Counted from the stretch's first letter, positions 8,137 through 18,054 are shown. The stretch: DNA of 64,000 bases from Sporolactobacillus sp. CQH2019 (GCF_028765345.1 NZ_JARAJZ010000001.1:434001-498000), one strand, 5' to 3'. Made by a program: numbers and translations. The notes: a model not told the origin generated them from the sequence alone.

Positions 8137-10323
8137 TCACCCTGAATTTCCCAAAGCCGTCCCCTGCAGGCGGGAGAACCAGTTCACGTCGACTTTAGGT
8201 GAAGACGTTCCCTGCTGATTGGTCTGCGGATTATAAGGCACCACGAAATAGGTAGCCGTGGTCATCGGATTGATAAAATTGATCTGATACTGGCTTTCTC
8301 CGGTGACTTCCCCTTTAAGCGTGCTGACTCCGTTCTGTTCCTCGAAAATCCGGTAAACAATCCGTTTGTCGGACGAAGCGTCCCAGGTCAGTTTCAATGC
8401 CGGCATGGCGAATTTTCCAAGTGTTCCCTCTATATTTAAATGAGTCACCTGCGCCAGCCGGATCGGCTGATCAAGGTCGGACACGTTTGCCGGTTTAACA
8501 AATGCAAGGCGCGACTCGCCCGGAACATTATTAAGCACCGATTTAAACAAACGAACGGCGTCGTCGCTGGATCCCGAAAGGAACTGATTTGCGCTTGTCT
8601 GATCGTATCCGATCCAGACGGACCCGACAACATCCGGCGTATAGCCGACAAACCAGGCGTCTCTCAGTCCGTATTTCGTATAGGCTGTCGAACCGGTCTT
8701 CCCGGCAAGTGCCGCATCGGTATAGCCGGCCTGCGCCGTTCCGTTTTTCACGACGGACTGGAGCATCCGCGTCATGTACCAGGCGGTCTGAGCTGAAAAA
8801 ACTTTCGTTTTCTTCGTCTGCGCCCCGCCGATCCGGCGGCCATTGGAATCGTAAATAGACTGAATGAAGTACGGCGTCGTTTTCACTCCCTGATTGTCGA
8901 ATGCCGTATAGGCCGTTGCCATTTGCAGCGGAGAAACGCCCTGCTGCAAACCGCCGAGAGCGATGGCCAGACCGTTATCCGGCAGATTGAATCCCAGTTT
9001 AGACAGATACGTCTTGCTGCGGCTGATCCCGATCTGATCGAGCAGCCAGACCGCCGGAGCATTCTGCGAGACCGTGACGGCGTCATACATCGACATTTGT
9101 CCGTTATAAACGCCATTATAATTTTTAGGCGCATAGTTGCCGTAATTTTTATAGACGACCTGTTTATCCTGAAGCATGGAAAAAGGCTGATAATTTCCCG
9201 AATCAAGCGCCGGGCCGTACACGGCGAGCGGTTTAAATGACGATCCCGGCTGCCGTAAAACATTCACCCGGTTATAACCGCCGCTCACGTAATCCCTTCC
9301 GCCCTGAACGGCGAGAACCGCACCGTCCTTGCTCATCAGCACAAACGCGCCCTGGGGCGAAACATTCGGATTCGTGCCGCGAAAATAACTGCTGTTATTA
9401 AACGCCGTGTAGGCCGCCTTCTGTGCCTGAATGTTGATCGGAACGACAATTTTATAGCCGCCGCGCATCAGTTCATCATTCCCGATATGGTAGCGCTGCT
9501 GAGCTTCATCCTTGATCATGTCGATATACGTATCATACTCCGGATGGCTCTGGATCTTCGTTACATTAAGCCCCAATGTCTTGCCCTTCAGCCGGACGCA
9601 CTGCTCCGCCGAAAGATAGCCGTTTTTCTGCATGAGGTCCAGAACGAGATTGCGCCTTTGAAGCGCAAGGGTCGGATGGGAGATCGGCGAATAGCCGTTC
9701 GGGCCCTTTGGAAGCGCGGCAAGCAGCGCGCCCTCATCTTCGGTCAGCTGGCTGACATCCTTGTTGAAGAAAAATTTTGAAGCCATCTCAATCCCGTAAA
9801 TGCCATTGCCGAAATAGAGCTGATTCAGATACATCTCGAGAATCTGATTCTTGCTGTATTTTCGTTCCAGGCTGATGGCGATCGCCGCTTCTTTCAGTTT
9901 CCGAAGCCACGTCTTGTCGTTCGAAAGATAGGCATTTCTGGCAAGCTGCTGCGTAATCGTGCTGCCGCCTTCCGCCTTCTGGCCCGACAGAATATCCGTC
10001 ACGGCGGCGCGCAGCGTTCCGCGAAGATCAATTCCGGAATTTTGATAAAAGCGCGAATCCTCCGTCGCAATAAAGGCGTTCTGGACATACTTCGGCACCT
10101 TTTTTAAAGAAACGGGGTCCCGGTTCTCTTCATAGAGTTTTGAAATCTCATGTCCCTGCTGATCAACGATGACCGACGTCCGGCTCATCACCAGGCTTTG
10201 ATCATCGGTCAGATAGTTGCCAATAAGAAGAAGTATAAAAAAGACAAGCAGCCCGACAATCACCGCACCCAAGATAAAGTAGGCGACCATAAACAAACGT
10301 TTATATAACCCGGCCTTATCCAT
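8137..10323 (-). CDS. pbpF: Bifunctional penicillin-binding protein (class A, PBP 1F/2C type)
   Basis: About 728 residues. A short cytoplasmic tail and one membrane anchor (LFMVAYFILGAVIVGLLVFF) precede a GT51 glycosyltransferase (catalytic Glu in FIATEDSRFYQNSGID; EGGSTITQQLARN) and a transpeptidase with all three penicillin-binding motifs: SSFK, SQN and KTGS. A fibronectin-like tail follows. The start is the ATG at 10323 behind GGAG; a second ATG three codons earlier is too close to the ribosome binding site. It lies next to hemEH as in Bacillus, where pbpF is linked to sporulation; whether that holds here is inference. Confidence 0.93.
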   Translation of the reverse strand: MDKAGLYKRLFMVAYFILGAVIVGLLVFFILLLIGNYLTDDQSLVMSRTSVIVDQQGHEISKLYEENRDPVSLKKVPKYVQNAFIATEDSRFYQNSGIDLRGTLRAAVTDILSGQKAEGGSTITQQLARNAYLSNDKTWLRKLKEAAIAISLERKYSKNQILEMYLNQLYFGNGIYGIEMASKFFFNKDVSQLTEDEGALLAALPKGPNGYSPISHPTLALQRRNLVLDLMQKNGYLSAEQCVRLKGKTLGLNVTKIQSHPEYDTYIDMIKDEAQQRYHIGNDELMRGGYKIVVPINIQAQKAAYTAFNNSSYFRGTNPNVSPQGAFVLMSKDGAVLAVQGGRDYVSGGYNRVNVLRQPGSSFKPLAVYGPALDSGNYQPFSMLQDKQVVYKNYGNYAPKNYNGVYNGQMSMYDAVTVSQNAPAVWLLDQIGISRSKTYLSKLGFNLPDNGLAIALGGLQQGVSPLQMATAYTAFDNQGVKTTPYFIQSIYDSNGRRIGGAQTKKTKVFSAQTAWYMTRMLQSVVKNGTAQAGYTDAALAGKTGSTAYTKYGLRDAWFVGYTPDVVGSVWIGYDQTSANQFLSGSSDDAVRLFKSVLNNVPGESRLAFVKPANVSDLDQPIRLAQVTHLNIEGTLGKFAMPALKLTWDASSDKRIVYRIFEEQNGVSTLKGEVTGESQYQINFINPMTTATYFVVPYNPQTNQQGTSSPKVDVNWFSRLQGTALGNSG

Positions 10324-10536
10324 TCGAATCATTTCTCCTTCGCAACGTCTTGTGTGCATCATGCCAATTATATTATTCGCCTTTACGTGCTGAACTATCT
10401 CTTTTACCTTACCAAAAAAATAAAGAGCTCAAGCGGATTACAAAAATTTTTGACAGGATGGAACGGAATAAAGAGAAACCCGGCAGCGTTCCCGGACGCA
10501 GCCGAGATTCATTCTTCTTAACTTTCTTTTCGCATA

Positions 10537-10573
10537 AAAAAAGGTACCACCAGTTCAGCCTTGTGACACCTTC
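10537..10573 (-). terminator. Second, weaker terminator between permease and pbpF
   Basis: On the minus strand AGGT..CAC pairs with GTG..ACCT, closing directly onto T7. GGTGGTACC recalls the T-box antiterminator core, but no specifier structure is recognisable, so I treat it as a plain terminator. It lies in the 348-base gap before pbpF, which holds no gene. Confidence 0.45.
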
Positions 10574-10593
10574 AAATTCTATACTTATCTTAT

Positions 10594-10632
10594 TAAAAAA
10601 ACAGCATTTTTCACATTGCTGCGAAAAATGCC
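10594..10632 (-). terminator. Intrinsic terminator of the permease gene
   Basis: On the minus strand GCATTTTTC / GAAAAATGC is followed by TGTTTTTTT, about 40 bases after the permease stop. Confidence 0.8.
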
Positions 10633-10671
10633 GCCGAAAATTATCTATATTTCAGTACAAATCTGCCTCCG

Positions 10672-12093
10672 TCAGGACACGGAAGAAGAAGATTTTTCCG
10701 ATTCGAGCGCCTGGCTGAGCAGGCTGTGATTCCTGCTGTATGCAAAGTAGACGACCATACCGATTGCAAACCAGACGACAAAGCGAAGCAGGGTCGCCGG
10801 TTGAAGATGAATGACCAGATAGCCGCAGGACAGGACAGCCAGCGGAACGACAACGGGTACCCAAGGTGTCCTGAACGCTCTTTTCAGATCCGGTCTCCTT
10901 ACACGAAGGACCCAGACCCCGATCGAAACGATGATAAATGCAAACAGTGTTCCGATATTCGCCAGTTCGGCAACGATGCCGATCGGAAGGAAGCCTGCGG
11001 TAACCATGGTTACAATAGCAACAAGCACGGTCGACATCACCGGTGTCTGGTGCTCTTCGCTGACTTTGCCGAATACCTGGGGAATGAGGCCGTCCCGGGC
11101 CATCGCGAAGAAAATACGCGTCTGGCCGTAAGTGATGACGAGCAGCACCGAAGTAATCCCGCAGATTGCGCCGACGGAAACAAGCGCGGAACCCCAGTTA
11201 ATGCCGATCTGCTGAAGGGCATAAGCAACGGGAGCGGATGTGTGGGCAAATGCGGTATATTTGACAACACCGGTAAGAATGGCTGAAACGACAATATACA
11301 ACGCTGTGCAGATCAGGAGCGAATAAAGAATGCCGCGGGGAAGGTCTCTCTGCGGATTCTTTGTTTCCTCAGCCGCCGTCGACACGGCATCAAAGCCGAT
11401 ATAGGCAAAGAAGATGACGGCCGCGCCGGAAACGACGCCATTAAAACCGAAAGGCATGAACGGAACCCAGTTGGACGGCTTGACATGCCAAACAGCCAGA
11501 ACAATGAACAGAGCGATCACAACTAATTTGATAATCACGATTGCACTGTTCAAATTCGATGTCTGCCGGACGCCGGTAATCAGAAGCCAGGCAATAAGAG
11601 CAATAATGAGCATGGCCGGAAGATTGACGATGCCTCCGTCAAGCGGCGCCAGCGTGAAGGCTTTCGGCAGCGTCAGTCCGATGCTCTGCAGCAAAGAGAC
11701 GGCGTAGCCCGACCAGCCGATGGCAACCGCGCTGATTGCCACGGCATATTCAAGAATCAGATCCCAGCCGATGATCCACGCCCAGATTTCGCCGAGAGCA
11801 GCGTAGCTGTAAGTATAAGCGCTGCCCGCAACCGGAACTGTCGAAGAAAATTCGGCATAGCACAAAGCGGCGAAGAAGCAGGCCAATCCGGATAAAATAA
11901 ATGAAATGACAAGTGCGGGGCCTGAATAATTGGCCGCCGCAACCCCGGTTAAAACAAAAATACCGGTTCCGATTACGGCTCCGATGCCGAGCAAGGTCAG
12001 GTCAAATGCGCTCAACGCCTTTTTCAGGCCCTGCTTGCCCTTTGTTTCGGCAATCAGGCTTGCGATCGGCTTCGTTTTAAAAATATTGCTCAT
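10672..12093 (-). CDS. APC-superfamily amino acid permease (cationic amino acid transporter type)
   Basis: 473 residues with about 12 hydrophobic helices. The N-terminal block LLGIGAVIGTGIFVLTG is the APC/CAT signature, and AFFAYIGFDAVSTAAEETKNPQRDLPRGI (helix 6 and following loop, about residues 230-260) is typical of the YfnA / cationic amino acid transporter branch. It imports an amino acid by proton symport or exchange; the substrate is not deducible. The ATG follows an AGGAGG-like ribosome binding site, with an AT-rich upstream region. It is a single-gene unit between tRNA-Ala and pbpF. The C-terminus is rich in Ser and Glu. Confidence 0.88.
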   Translation of the reverse strand: MSNIFKTKPIASLIAETKGKQGLKKALSAFDLTLLGIGAVIGTGIFVLTGVAAANYSGPALVISFILSGLACFFAALCYAEFSSTVPVAGSAYTYSYAALGEIWAWIIGWDLILEYAVAISAVAIGWSGYAVSLLQSIGLTLPKAFTLAPLDGGIVNLPAMLIIALIAWLLITGVRQTSNLNSAIVIIKLVVIALFIVLAVWHVKPSNWVPFMPFGFNGVVSGAAVIFFAYIGFDAVSTAAEETKNPQRDLPRGILYSLLICTALYIVVSAILTGVVKYTAFAHTSAPVAYALQQIGINWGSALVSVGAICGITSVLLVITYGQTRIFFAMARDGLIPQVFGKVSEEHQTPVMSTVLVAIVTMVTAGFLPIGIVAELANIGTLFAFIIVSIGVWVLRVRRPDLKRAFRTPWVPVVVPLAVLSCGYLVIHLQPATLLRFVVWFAIGMVVYFAYSRNHSLLSQALESEKSSSSVS

Positions 12094-12433
12094 ACAAAAT
12101 TCCTCCTACTTTTTAAATAATGTAAATTGCGAGAAAAATAGATGTAATAAAAAATTACAATTAATAATTTTCATTATACTCATTATTCATAAATATTCAA
12201 TACACTCCGACTAATTTGTTCATTCACTCATCTCAATAATTTCTGTCAGGCTGCGAATGATAGCGTATTCAAAAATAAATAAATTTTGTTTATTTTTAAA
12301 CGAAAAAATGTTTCATCTTATAACATAATAATGTCAGATAAAGAGACAAAATTGAACGGACAACATCTTTATTAAAGCTCCCGAGCATTTATCATAAATA
12401 TTCGGTCTCACTTATTGACGGTCACACAATATT
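12094..12433. other. Intergenic, AT-rich, no gene seen
   Basis: About 340 bases between the divergent permease and tRNA units. It presumably carries the permease promoter, but I see no convincing riboswitch or ORF. Confidence 0.5.
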
Positions 12434-12462
12434 TTGTTAAACTATTTGAGTTGACGTAAATA
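12434..12462 (+). promoter_or_regulatory. Promoter of tRNA-Ala
   Basis: A TTGTTA -35, a 17-base spacer and a TAAATA -10 end 12 bases before the tRNA 5' end. Confidence 0.6.
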
Positions 12463-12474
12463 AAGCAATGATCT

Positions 12475-12547
12475 GGGGCATTAGCTCAGCTGGGAGAGCG
12501 TTGCCTTCGCATGGCAGAGGTCAGGGGTTCGATCCCCCTATGCTCCA
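12475..12547 (+). tRNA. tRNA-Ala (anticodon CGC)
   Basis: The cloverleaf is complete: acceptor stem GGGGCAT / ATGCTCC, D-arm GCTCAGCTGGGAGAGC, anticodon stem TTGCC / GGCAG with loop TTCGCAT (anticodon CGC, reading GCG codons), and T-arm GGGGTTCGATCCCC. The discriminator is A; the CCA tail is not encoded. It stands alone with its own promoter and terminator rather than in a tRNA array. Confidence 0.95.
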
Positions 12548-12560
12548 TCTATTTATTGAA

Positions 12561-12597
12561 AGAAGCCGATTGCAGCAGCAATCGGCTTCTTTATTTT
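12561..12597 (+). terminator. Terminator of tRNA-Ala
   Basis: AGAAGCCGATTGC / GCAATCGGCTTCT is a perfect 13-bp stem with loop AGCA, followed by TTATTTTA. Confidence 0.92.
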
Positions 12598-12879
12598 ACT
12601 ATAATAAAAACAAACCGGACTCATTCCGGATGATGCACTGTGAAACTCTTATCGTCATAACAATCTGAAAGCAGAAAATTTGGTAATCGGCAGATAATCA
12701 TTTCGCCGTCACGAAAAAGTCATCATGATTTATCTATGTTGCCTCACCGCGTTGCGCGTATCATTCAAATGACTCCGGAAGCCAGTAAGTTCTCCGAAAA
12801 GTAATGGATAACTTCTCCAAGTGCAAAGAAAAAGAATCACAACCTGCGGCCCGGCTGTATGGATTGGATTTCAGTTCCT

Positions 12880-13010
12880 TATCGACCATTAGTAGCCGTT
12901 TATCGGTCGTCGACGGTGTTTAATCGGTCTTCAGCAAGTCCAGCCGATTCATCAACCGGGACAGAGATTTATCGGCCATCGCAGAAGTTTATTGATCTTG
13001 GAACCGCTCG
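12880..13010. repeat. Degenerate short-period repeat (~22 bp)
   Basis: The element TTTATCGG(T/C)C recurs in degenerate form at intervals near 22 bases (TTATCGACCATT, TTTATCGGTCGTC, TTTAATCGGTCTTC, GATTTATCGGCCATC, GTTTATTGATC). It resembles the sub-repeats of the 83-bp array near 18300-18508. A reading frame open through it has repetitive, low-information sequence and I do not call it a gene. Confidence 0.5.
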
Positions 13011-13078
13011 TCGCCTTTCGAGAAACGGTTTCAGGAAGAGTCGATCATGAATTGACGGCAAGCATAGCCGGACAATGA

Positions 13079-13273
13079 GCGAACGGGATACTTAAAGTCG
13101 GTACCGTAATTCTGAACAAATTGACTGCTTTGGATTTTACTTTGTACGGTGGAGCATTTTTTGCGAATTTGGCTTCTTTAATGTTAATCATAGGCGCAGG
13201 GATTGCCTCTAAAGCCTTGAAGGAAAAATATATATTAAGAGAATTAAATGGTGCAGAACGGATTAAAGGTTAG
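13079..13273 (+). pseudogene. Remnant of a small membrane protein gene
   Basis: An open frame of 64 codons between stop codons has no ATG or GTG start and no ribosome binding site. Its middle encodes a convincing transmembrane helix (FFANLASLMLIIGAGIASKAL) followed by a charged tail ending ELNGAERIKG. Its base composition is gene-like and its upstream half is missing, so I read it as the decayed 3' end of a membrane protein gene. The family is not recognised. Confidence 0.4.
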
Positions 13274-13496
13274 AAGGGATTTGCTGTACAAAATCCATAT
13301 TTCATTCAATTAATTTACATTTTCCATAATGAGGTCAACGATGCCATTTTTCAGTCCGGCTTTTTAAACGATCCCACGGAAAAATTGGAACGAACGCGGC
13401 CGGCCGGCTTGTCCCGATTTTTTCTGCTGAACAATTTCTGGTTTCTCAAATATTCATTCCACGGAATCCTTAATGACACAGCATCCGGAAATACAG

Positions 13497-13544
13497 AAAA
13501 AAATACGAGGGGCTGAACATTTCTGCGGTTTTGCCCTCGTATTT
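13497..13544 (-). terminator. Long-loop intrinsic terminator after the YggT-like gene
   Basis: AAATACGAGGG / CCCTCGTATTT is an 11-bp perfect stem with a 22-base loop, followed by TTTTT on the minus strand. Between it and the YggT-like gene (13545-13727) I see no gene. Confidence 0.65.
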
Positions 13545-13727
13545 CCAAATCTGTCTCCGCATTTGCCGCAGTCAGGAAATAAATATTCAGAATCAATTAT
13601 TCAGGACCCGATAAATCAGTTTGTCTGAAGTCATTGCTGTCAATCCGGATCGCCAAGTGAAAAGTCCTCCGCTGCGAAAAAAAGGCCGATCCTCATTGTT
13701 TCAAATTCCAGCGCCGATTCCCCGGCC

Positions 13728-14021
13728 TTACTTCATTTTTAAAATACCGAGCAGCTTCTGAATGCCGAATCCGACGACGCTGTAGACAATCAGGGCGAAT
13801 ACCGCGGAGAGGTCCAGCGTGTGCCCGCTGAGAATGACCGGGTGGAAAATTCCCTGAAAAGGCTGAAGAATCGGCTGGCTCAGGCCGTTCAGCAATTTGA
13901 CAAACGGCGTTTCATTAGCTTCGAAAAAATGAAGCAGTATTTCCAAAGCGATGATGACTTGAATAAAAGTCAGAAGAATGCTGATCAGTTTCGGCAGCAT
14001 TCCCGCATTTTTCCCTTTCAC
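13728..14021 (-). CDS. YggT-family small membrane protein
   Basis: 97 residues with two hydrophobic helices separated by a loop carrying the YggT-like pattern LSQPILQPFQGIFHP: an N-terminal helix near residues 10-32 and a C-terminal helix near 68-92. YggT proteins are membrane proteins of uncertain role, linked in other bacteria to osmotic response or division. The start is a GTG; an ATG seven codons later (AAAGGG upstream) is a possible alternative. It lies downstream of pgi but is separated from it by a strong terminator, so it is its own unit. Confidence 0.65.
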   Translation of the reverse strand: MKGKNAGMLPKLISILLTFIQVIIALEILLHFFEANETPFVKLLNGLSQPILQPFQGIFHPVILSGHTLDLSAVFALIVYSVVGFGIQKLLGILKMK

Positions 14022-14107
14022 CCTTTAATTCTTCCCTTCCGTTTGAACGCATGTCTCAATGATCCGCTGATATTCATGTTAAGGGATTAGCGTCCGTCCG
14101 TCAAACG

Positions 14108-14137
14108 GAAAAAGGCCCTGCCGCCGCCGGCAGGGCC
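14108..14137 (-). terminator. pgi terminator
   Basis: GGCCCTGCCG / CGGCAGGGCC, a perfect 10-bp GC-rich stem, is followed on the minus strand by TTTTTCC. Confidence 0.9.
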
Positions 14138-14222
14138 TCTTCTGACATCTTTGTCACTTTATCTTAATTTAATAAACCGGCTGTCTTCCCGCGGGCGATC
14201 GTCACGCCGTCAGACCCGTTTT

Positions 14223-15578
14223 TCAATGATTCAGCCGTTTTTCGAGCACTTCTTTTTCTTTTTCAAAACCCGGTTTGCCGAGCAGTGCGAACATATTTTT
14301 CTTATAGGCCTCAACACCCGGCTGGTTGAACGGATTGACGCCGAGCAGATAGCCGCTGACTGCAACGGCTTTCTCGAAGAAATAAATCAGATAGCCGAAA
14401 TGATAAGCCGTCAGCTCCGGAATCGTGACGACAAGCTGCGGTACTTGTCCGTCCGTATGGGCAAGGCGCACACCTTCGGCGGCCTTTTTATTGACGAAAT
14501 CCATCGTTTTGTCCGCCAGGTAATTCAGATTGTCGAGATTGCTTTCCTCCGCCTTAATCGTCATGTTTCTGCGCGGCTCGCCGACAAGCACGGCCGTTTC
14601 AAACATCACCCGGCGGCCTTCTTGGACGAACTGTCCGAGTGAATGAAGATCCGTGCTGAAATCGGCTGACGACGGATACAATCCCTTGAAATCCTTGCCT
14701 TCGCTTTCGCCGAACAGCTGCTTCCACCATTCGGCAAAATAATGAAGATGCGGTTCAAAATTAACAAGCATTTCGACCGTTTTGCCCTTGCTGTAAAGAA
14801 TATTGCGGACCGCCGCATATTGGTAAGCCTGATTTTTGGCAAGATCCGGCTCGCTGAAGTCGTTCTGCGCATCGCGGGCCCCCGCCATCAGCTGCTCGAT
14901 ATCGACGCCCGAAACCGCGATCGGTAAAAGGCCGACAGCCGTCAGAACCGAGAAACGGCCGCCTACGTCGTCCGGAATCACAAAGGATTCATATCCTTCC
15001 TTGTCGGCCAGCGTCTTCAGCGCGCCTTTGGCTTTATCCGTCGTTGCGAAAATCCGCCCTTTGGCCGCCTCTTTGCCATACTTCTTCTCAAGAAATTCAC
15101 GGAAAATCCGGAATGCGATGGCCGGTTCGGTCGTTGTCCCCGATTTAGAGATCACATTAACCGACACATCTTTATCTTTCAGCAAATCAAAAAGTTCACT
15201 CAGATAAGTCGGGCTGATACTGTTGCCCGCAAAGAAAATCTGCGGCGTTTTGCGATCGCCTGCAGGAAGTTCGTTGTAAAATGAATGATTCAATGTCTGG
15301 ATGGCTGCGCGCGCGCCGAGGTAAGACCCGCCGATGCCGATCACAACCAGTACATCTGAATCGTTCTTTATCTTTTCGGCAGCCCTTTGAATGCGGGCAA
15401 ATTCTTCTTTGTCATATGCAGTCGGAAGATCCAGCCAGCCGATAAAATCGTTGCCTGCCCCTGCCTTTTCATGAATCTTCTTGTGAGCTGCCGATACGGC
15501 CGCCGATAAATAATCCAGTTCATGTTCCGAAAAGAACGGAAGCGCGCTGCTGTAGTCAAAAGCAACTTTCTTAGCCAT
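14223..15578 (-). CDS. pgi: Glucose-6-phosphate isomerase
   Basis: 451 residues, the usual short bacillar form. It interconverts glucose 6-phosphate and fructose 6-phosphate in glycolysis. Sugar-phosphate binding motifs are in order: [11 protein letters not shown] (near residue 80), [10 protein letters not shown] (near 144), the [11 protein letters not shown] segment (near 208), and the C-terminal [15 protein letters not shown] containing the catalytic Lys. The ribosome binding site TTGGAGG lies 10 bases before the ATG. A DUF378 gene is divergently placed upstream, as near pgi in Bacillus. Confidence 0.97.
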   Translation of the reverse strand: MAKKVAFDYSSALPFFSEHELDYLSAAVSAAHKKIHEKAGAGNDFIGWLDLPTAYDKEEFARIQRAAEKIKNDSDVLVVIGIGGSYLGARAAIQTLNHSFYNELPAGDRKTPQIFFAGNSISPTYLSELFDLLKDKDVSVNVISKSGTTTEPAIAFRIFREFLEKKYGKEAAKGRIFATTDKAKGALKTLADKEGYESFVIPDDVGGRFSVLTAVGLLPIAVSGVDIEQLMAGARDAQNDFSEPDLAKNQAYQYAAVRNILYSKGKTVEMLVNFEPHLHYFAEWWKQLFGESEGKDFKGLYPSSADFSTDLHSLGQFVQEGRRVMFETAVLVGEPRRNMTIKAEESNLDNLNYLADKTMDFVNKKAAEGVRLAHTDGQVPQLVVTIPELTAYHFGYLIYFFEKAVAVSGYLLGVNPFNQPGVEAYKKNMFALLGKPGFEKEKEVLEKRLNH

Positions 15579-15827
15579 ATGCTCTTTGCCTCCAATGTAA
15601 AATGAAAGTTATTTTCTCTATTCACTGTACAAGACCCACTCCATAAATTCAAGTCAGGGAAACAGGCAAACGGCCGATTCACATGAATGTCACTTTTTTA
15701 CTTCGTTTTTCTTCCGCCCCGGTCAAAAATTATGAATCATTTTGAACCCGTCTTCGATTATTTTCATGAATATTTTTTCAAAATCATGACAGGCTAACTT
15801 TGCATGGACAAAAAAGGAGGAAAAATC

Positions 15828-16058
15828 ATGAGCGGTTTGCAGAGAACATGCCTCACGATTCTGATTATCGGAGGCATCAACTGGGGACTGATCGGCTTTT
15901 TTCGATTCGATCTGATTTCGGTGATTTTCGGCGGCGCATATACCGCGCTTTCCCGTATTATTTTTGGTATTGTCGGTCTATGTGCGTTGTACTGCCTGAC
16001 CATCTTATTCAAGCCGAGCGAAGAGCTGGAACACGGCCGGGAACCGGAGACTCACTGA
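15828..16058 (+). CDS. yuzA: DUF378 family small membrane protein (YuzA-like)
   Basis: 76 residues with two transmembrane helices: CLTILIIGGINWGLIGFF (N-terminal, with the GGINWGL signature of DUF378) and IIFGIVGLCALYCLTILF. Function unknown. The start is the ATG at 15828 preceded by AAAGGAGG; an in-frame ATG at 15804 lies upstream of that ribosome binding site and is not used. It ends in a charged tail. A single-gene unit closed by a bidirectional terminator shared with asparagine synthetase. Confidence 0.85.
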   Translation: MSGLQRTCLTILIIGGINWGLIGFFRFDLISVIFGGAYTALSRIIFGIVGLCALYCLTILFKPSEELEHGREPETH

Positions 16059-16111
16059 AAAGCAACGGATACCGGCCAAAGAGATCCTTCCTCAAAGAGA
16101 TCTTTCAGCTG

Positions 16112-16155
16112 AAAAAGCCGCGGAAAATCAATAATTGATTTTCCGCGGCTTTTTG
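16112..16155. terminator. Bidirectional terminator between yuzA and asnB
   Basis: AAAAAGCCGCGGAAAATCA / TGATTTTCCGCGGCTTTTT is a perfect stem with loop ATAAT, A-tract on one side and T-tract on the other. Confidence 0.93.
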
Positions 16156-16167
16156 TTTTCAGCTCTC

Positions 16168-18054
16168 TTACGCCTGATAAACCGGCTGTTTGTTAATAGT
16201 GATTGTTTTTTCAATATAGATCTGATGCCAGAGCATGAACATCAAAATCGTCCATATTTTTCTGCTGTTATCCCGTTTTCCGCTGCAGTGGTCGTCAAGC
16301 AGCTTCAGAGCGTAGAATTTATTGATGTAGCGGTCCGTACCGCTGTCATGAATGATCTTTCTGGCCCAGTCATAGAGTTCATTTTTCAGCCAGACACGGG
16401 TCGGTACGGGAAATCCGAGCTTTTTGCGGAAAAGGATCGAGTCGGGTACAATGCCGCGCATCGCTTCGCGGAAGGCATACTTGGTCGTCCTGTTCCCCGT
16501 TTTCAGTGAAACGGGCAGAGAGCGGGCCACCTCAAAGACTTCTTTATCCAGGAACGGAACACGAAGCTCCAGAGAGTGGGCCATCGTCATCCGATCGGCC
16601 TTGACAAGAATATCGCCGCGAAGCCAGGTCTCAATGTCAATCAGCTGCATCTGCTCTTCTTTGTCATAATCGGCCGCCCGCTCATAGATGGGACCCGTAA
16701 TATCCGTGAACGGCGAGTCCGGTGAAAAAGTTTTCAGCACATATTTTTTCTCATTTTCATTGAACATAAACGCATTGCCGACATAACGGTCAAGCAGCGG
16801 CGTCGTGCCGCGCAGCAGATAACTGCGTCCCTTCATTCCGTAGGGAAGCCTGCCTGCAAAAGCACGAAGCCCTTTTTTTACGGAAGCGGGCACGGCATCA
16901 AACCAGTTGAGTGCAAGCGGTTCGCGGTAGATGGTGTAGCCTCCGAACAGTTCGTCCGAGCCCTCTCCCGACAGGACAACCTTGACATGTTTTCTGGCCT
17001 CTCCGGCAACGAAATAAAGCGGGATCGCGGCCGGATCGGCAACCGGATCGTCCATATGCCAGACAATGCGCGGCAGCTCCTCCATGAACATCTCCGGAGT
17101 CACTTCAATTGCGTGATTTTCGACACCCAGTTTCTCCGCCGAATCCCTTGCGATATCTATTTCGTTGTAGCCCTTGCTCTTAAAACCGACGGTAAACGTC
17201 TTGATGTTGCGATTGAAACGTTTGGCCAGGGCAACGATACAAGTGGAATCAATGCCGCTCGACAGGAATGCGCCGACAGGGACATCGCTTCTCATATGCA
17301 TCTTGACCGAGTCGACCAGCACATTCTGGATTTTTTTCCGCGCTTCATCCACTGTCTGGCTGACGGGTGAGAAAGACGGCTTCCAGTATGGCTTGATCTG
17401 CAGCGGCCCGTCGGCTTTTTTAAGAAGATAGTGCCCCGGCTCAAGCCGCCGGATCCGGTCGGAAAGCGTATAGGGCTCCGGAACAAACTGGAAGGTCATA
17501 TAATACTGAAGCGCCTTTTCCGAAACGGGGTGAGGTTCTTCACCGACAAGCAGGCTCTTTTTCTCGGAGGCGAAGAACACCCCGTCTTTTTTCTCCATAT
17601 AATAAAACGGCTTGATGCCGAACCTATCCCGCGCTCCGAACAATACCTTCTCCTGCCTGTCCCAGATCAGGAAAGCAAACATGCCGCGCAAATATTTGAC
17701 AGAATCCGTCCCGCAATCGGCATACAGAGCAACGATGACTTCCGTATCCGAGGTCGTCTTGAATGTGTAGCCCTTCCGTATCAGCTCGTTCCTTAATTCA
17801 ACATAGTTATAAACTTCACCATTATAAATGATGTAGTAGCGATCATTATCGTAAGGCAGCGGCTGGTGTCCCCCGGCCAGATCAATGATGCTCAATCTCC
17901 GAAATGCGAGCTGCATCTGATCATCGGTATAATATCCGGCATCATCGGGTCCGCGGTGCTCGATCACTTCCGCACGTTCGGTCATTGCATTCTGTTCGTG
18001 CCGCCCGGGCTCAAGCACACTGCTATTCGCCATATAGCCGCAAAATCCGCACAT
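16168..18054 (-). CDS. asnB: Asparagine synthetase (glutamine-hydrolysing)
   Basis: 628 residues from the ATG at 18054, chosen because the mature class II amidotransferase needs Cys as residue 2 (M-CGFCGYM) and AGGGAGG lies upstream. The N-terminal Ntn glutaminase (about 1-210: RGPDDAGYY, YNGEVYNY, SDTEVIVALY) delivers ammonia to the C-terminal synthetase, which has the PP-loop SSGIDST near residue 265 and GEGSDELFGGY near 350. It makes asparagine from aspartate and ATP. The length fits AsnB or AsnO of Bacillus; which paralogue it is cannot be decided. The region upstream (18055-18293) holds no gene. Confidence 0.93.
   Translation of the reverse strand: MCGFCGYMANSSVLEPGRHEQNAMTERAEVIEHRGPDDAGYYTDDQMQLAFRRLSIIDLAGGHQPLPYDNDRYYIIYNGEVYNYVELRNELIRKGYTFKTTSDTEVIVALYADCGTDSVKYLRGMFAFLIWDRQEKVLFGARDRFGIKPFYYMEKKDGVFFASEKKSLLVGEEPHPVSEKALQYYMTFQFVPEPYTLSDRIRRLEPGHYLLKKADGPLQIKPYWKPSFSPVSQTVDEARKKIQNVLVDSVKMHMRSDVPVGAFLSSGIDSTCIVALAKRFNRNIKTFTVGFKSKGYNEIDIARDSAEKLGVENHAIEVTPEMFMEELPRIVWHMDDPVADPAAIPLYFVAGEARKHVKVVLSGEGSDELFGGYTIYREPLALNWFDAVPASVKKGLRAFAGRLPYGMKGRSYLLRGTTPLLDRYVGNAFMFNENEKKYVLKTFSPDSPFTDITGPIYERAADYDKEEQMQLIDIETWLRGDILVKADRMTMAHSLELRVPFLDKEVFEVARSLPVSLKTGNRTTKYAFREAMRGIVPDSILFRKKLGFPVPTRVWLKNELYDWARKIIHDSGTDRYINKFYALKLLDDHCSGKRDNSRKIWTILMFMLWHQIYIEKTITINKQPVYQA

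Noticed and set aside
10537-10573. T-box riboswitch because of GGTGGTACC
   Set aside because: No stem I specifier loop or T-box bulge can be recognised and the motif closes directly onto the T-tract; it is downstream of the permease and fits a terminator.
12859-13050. 63-codon plus-strand gene
   Set aside because: Composed of degenerate repeats with no ribosome binding site and no recognisable domain.
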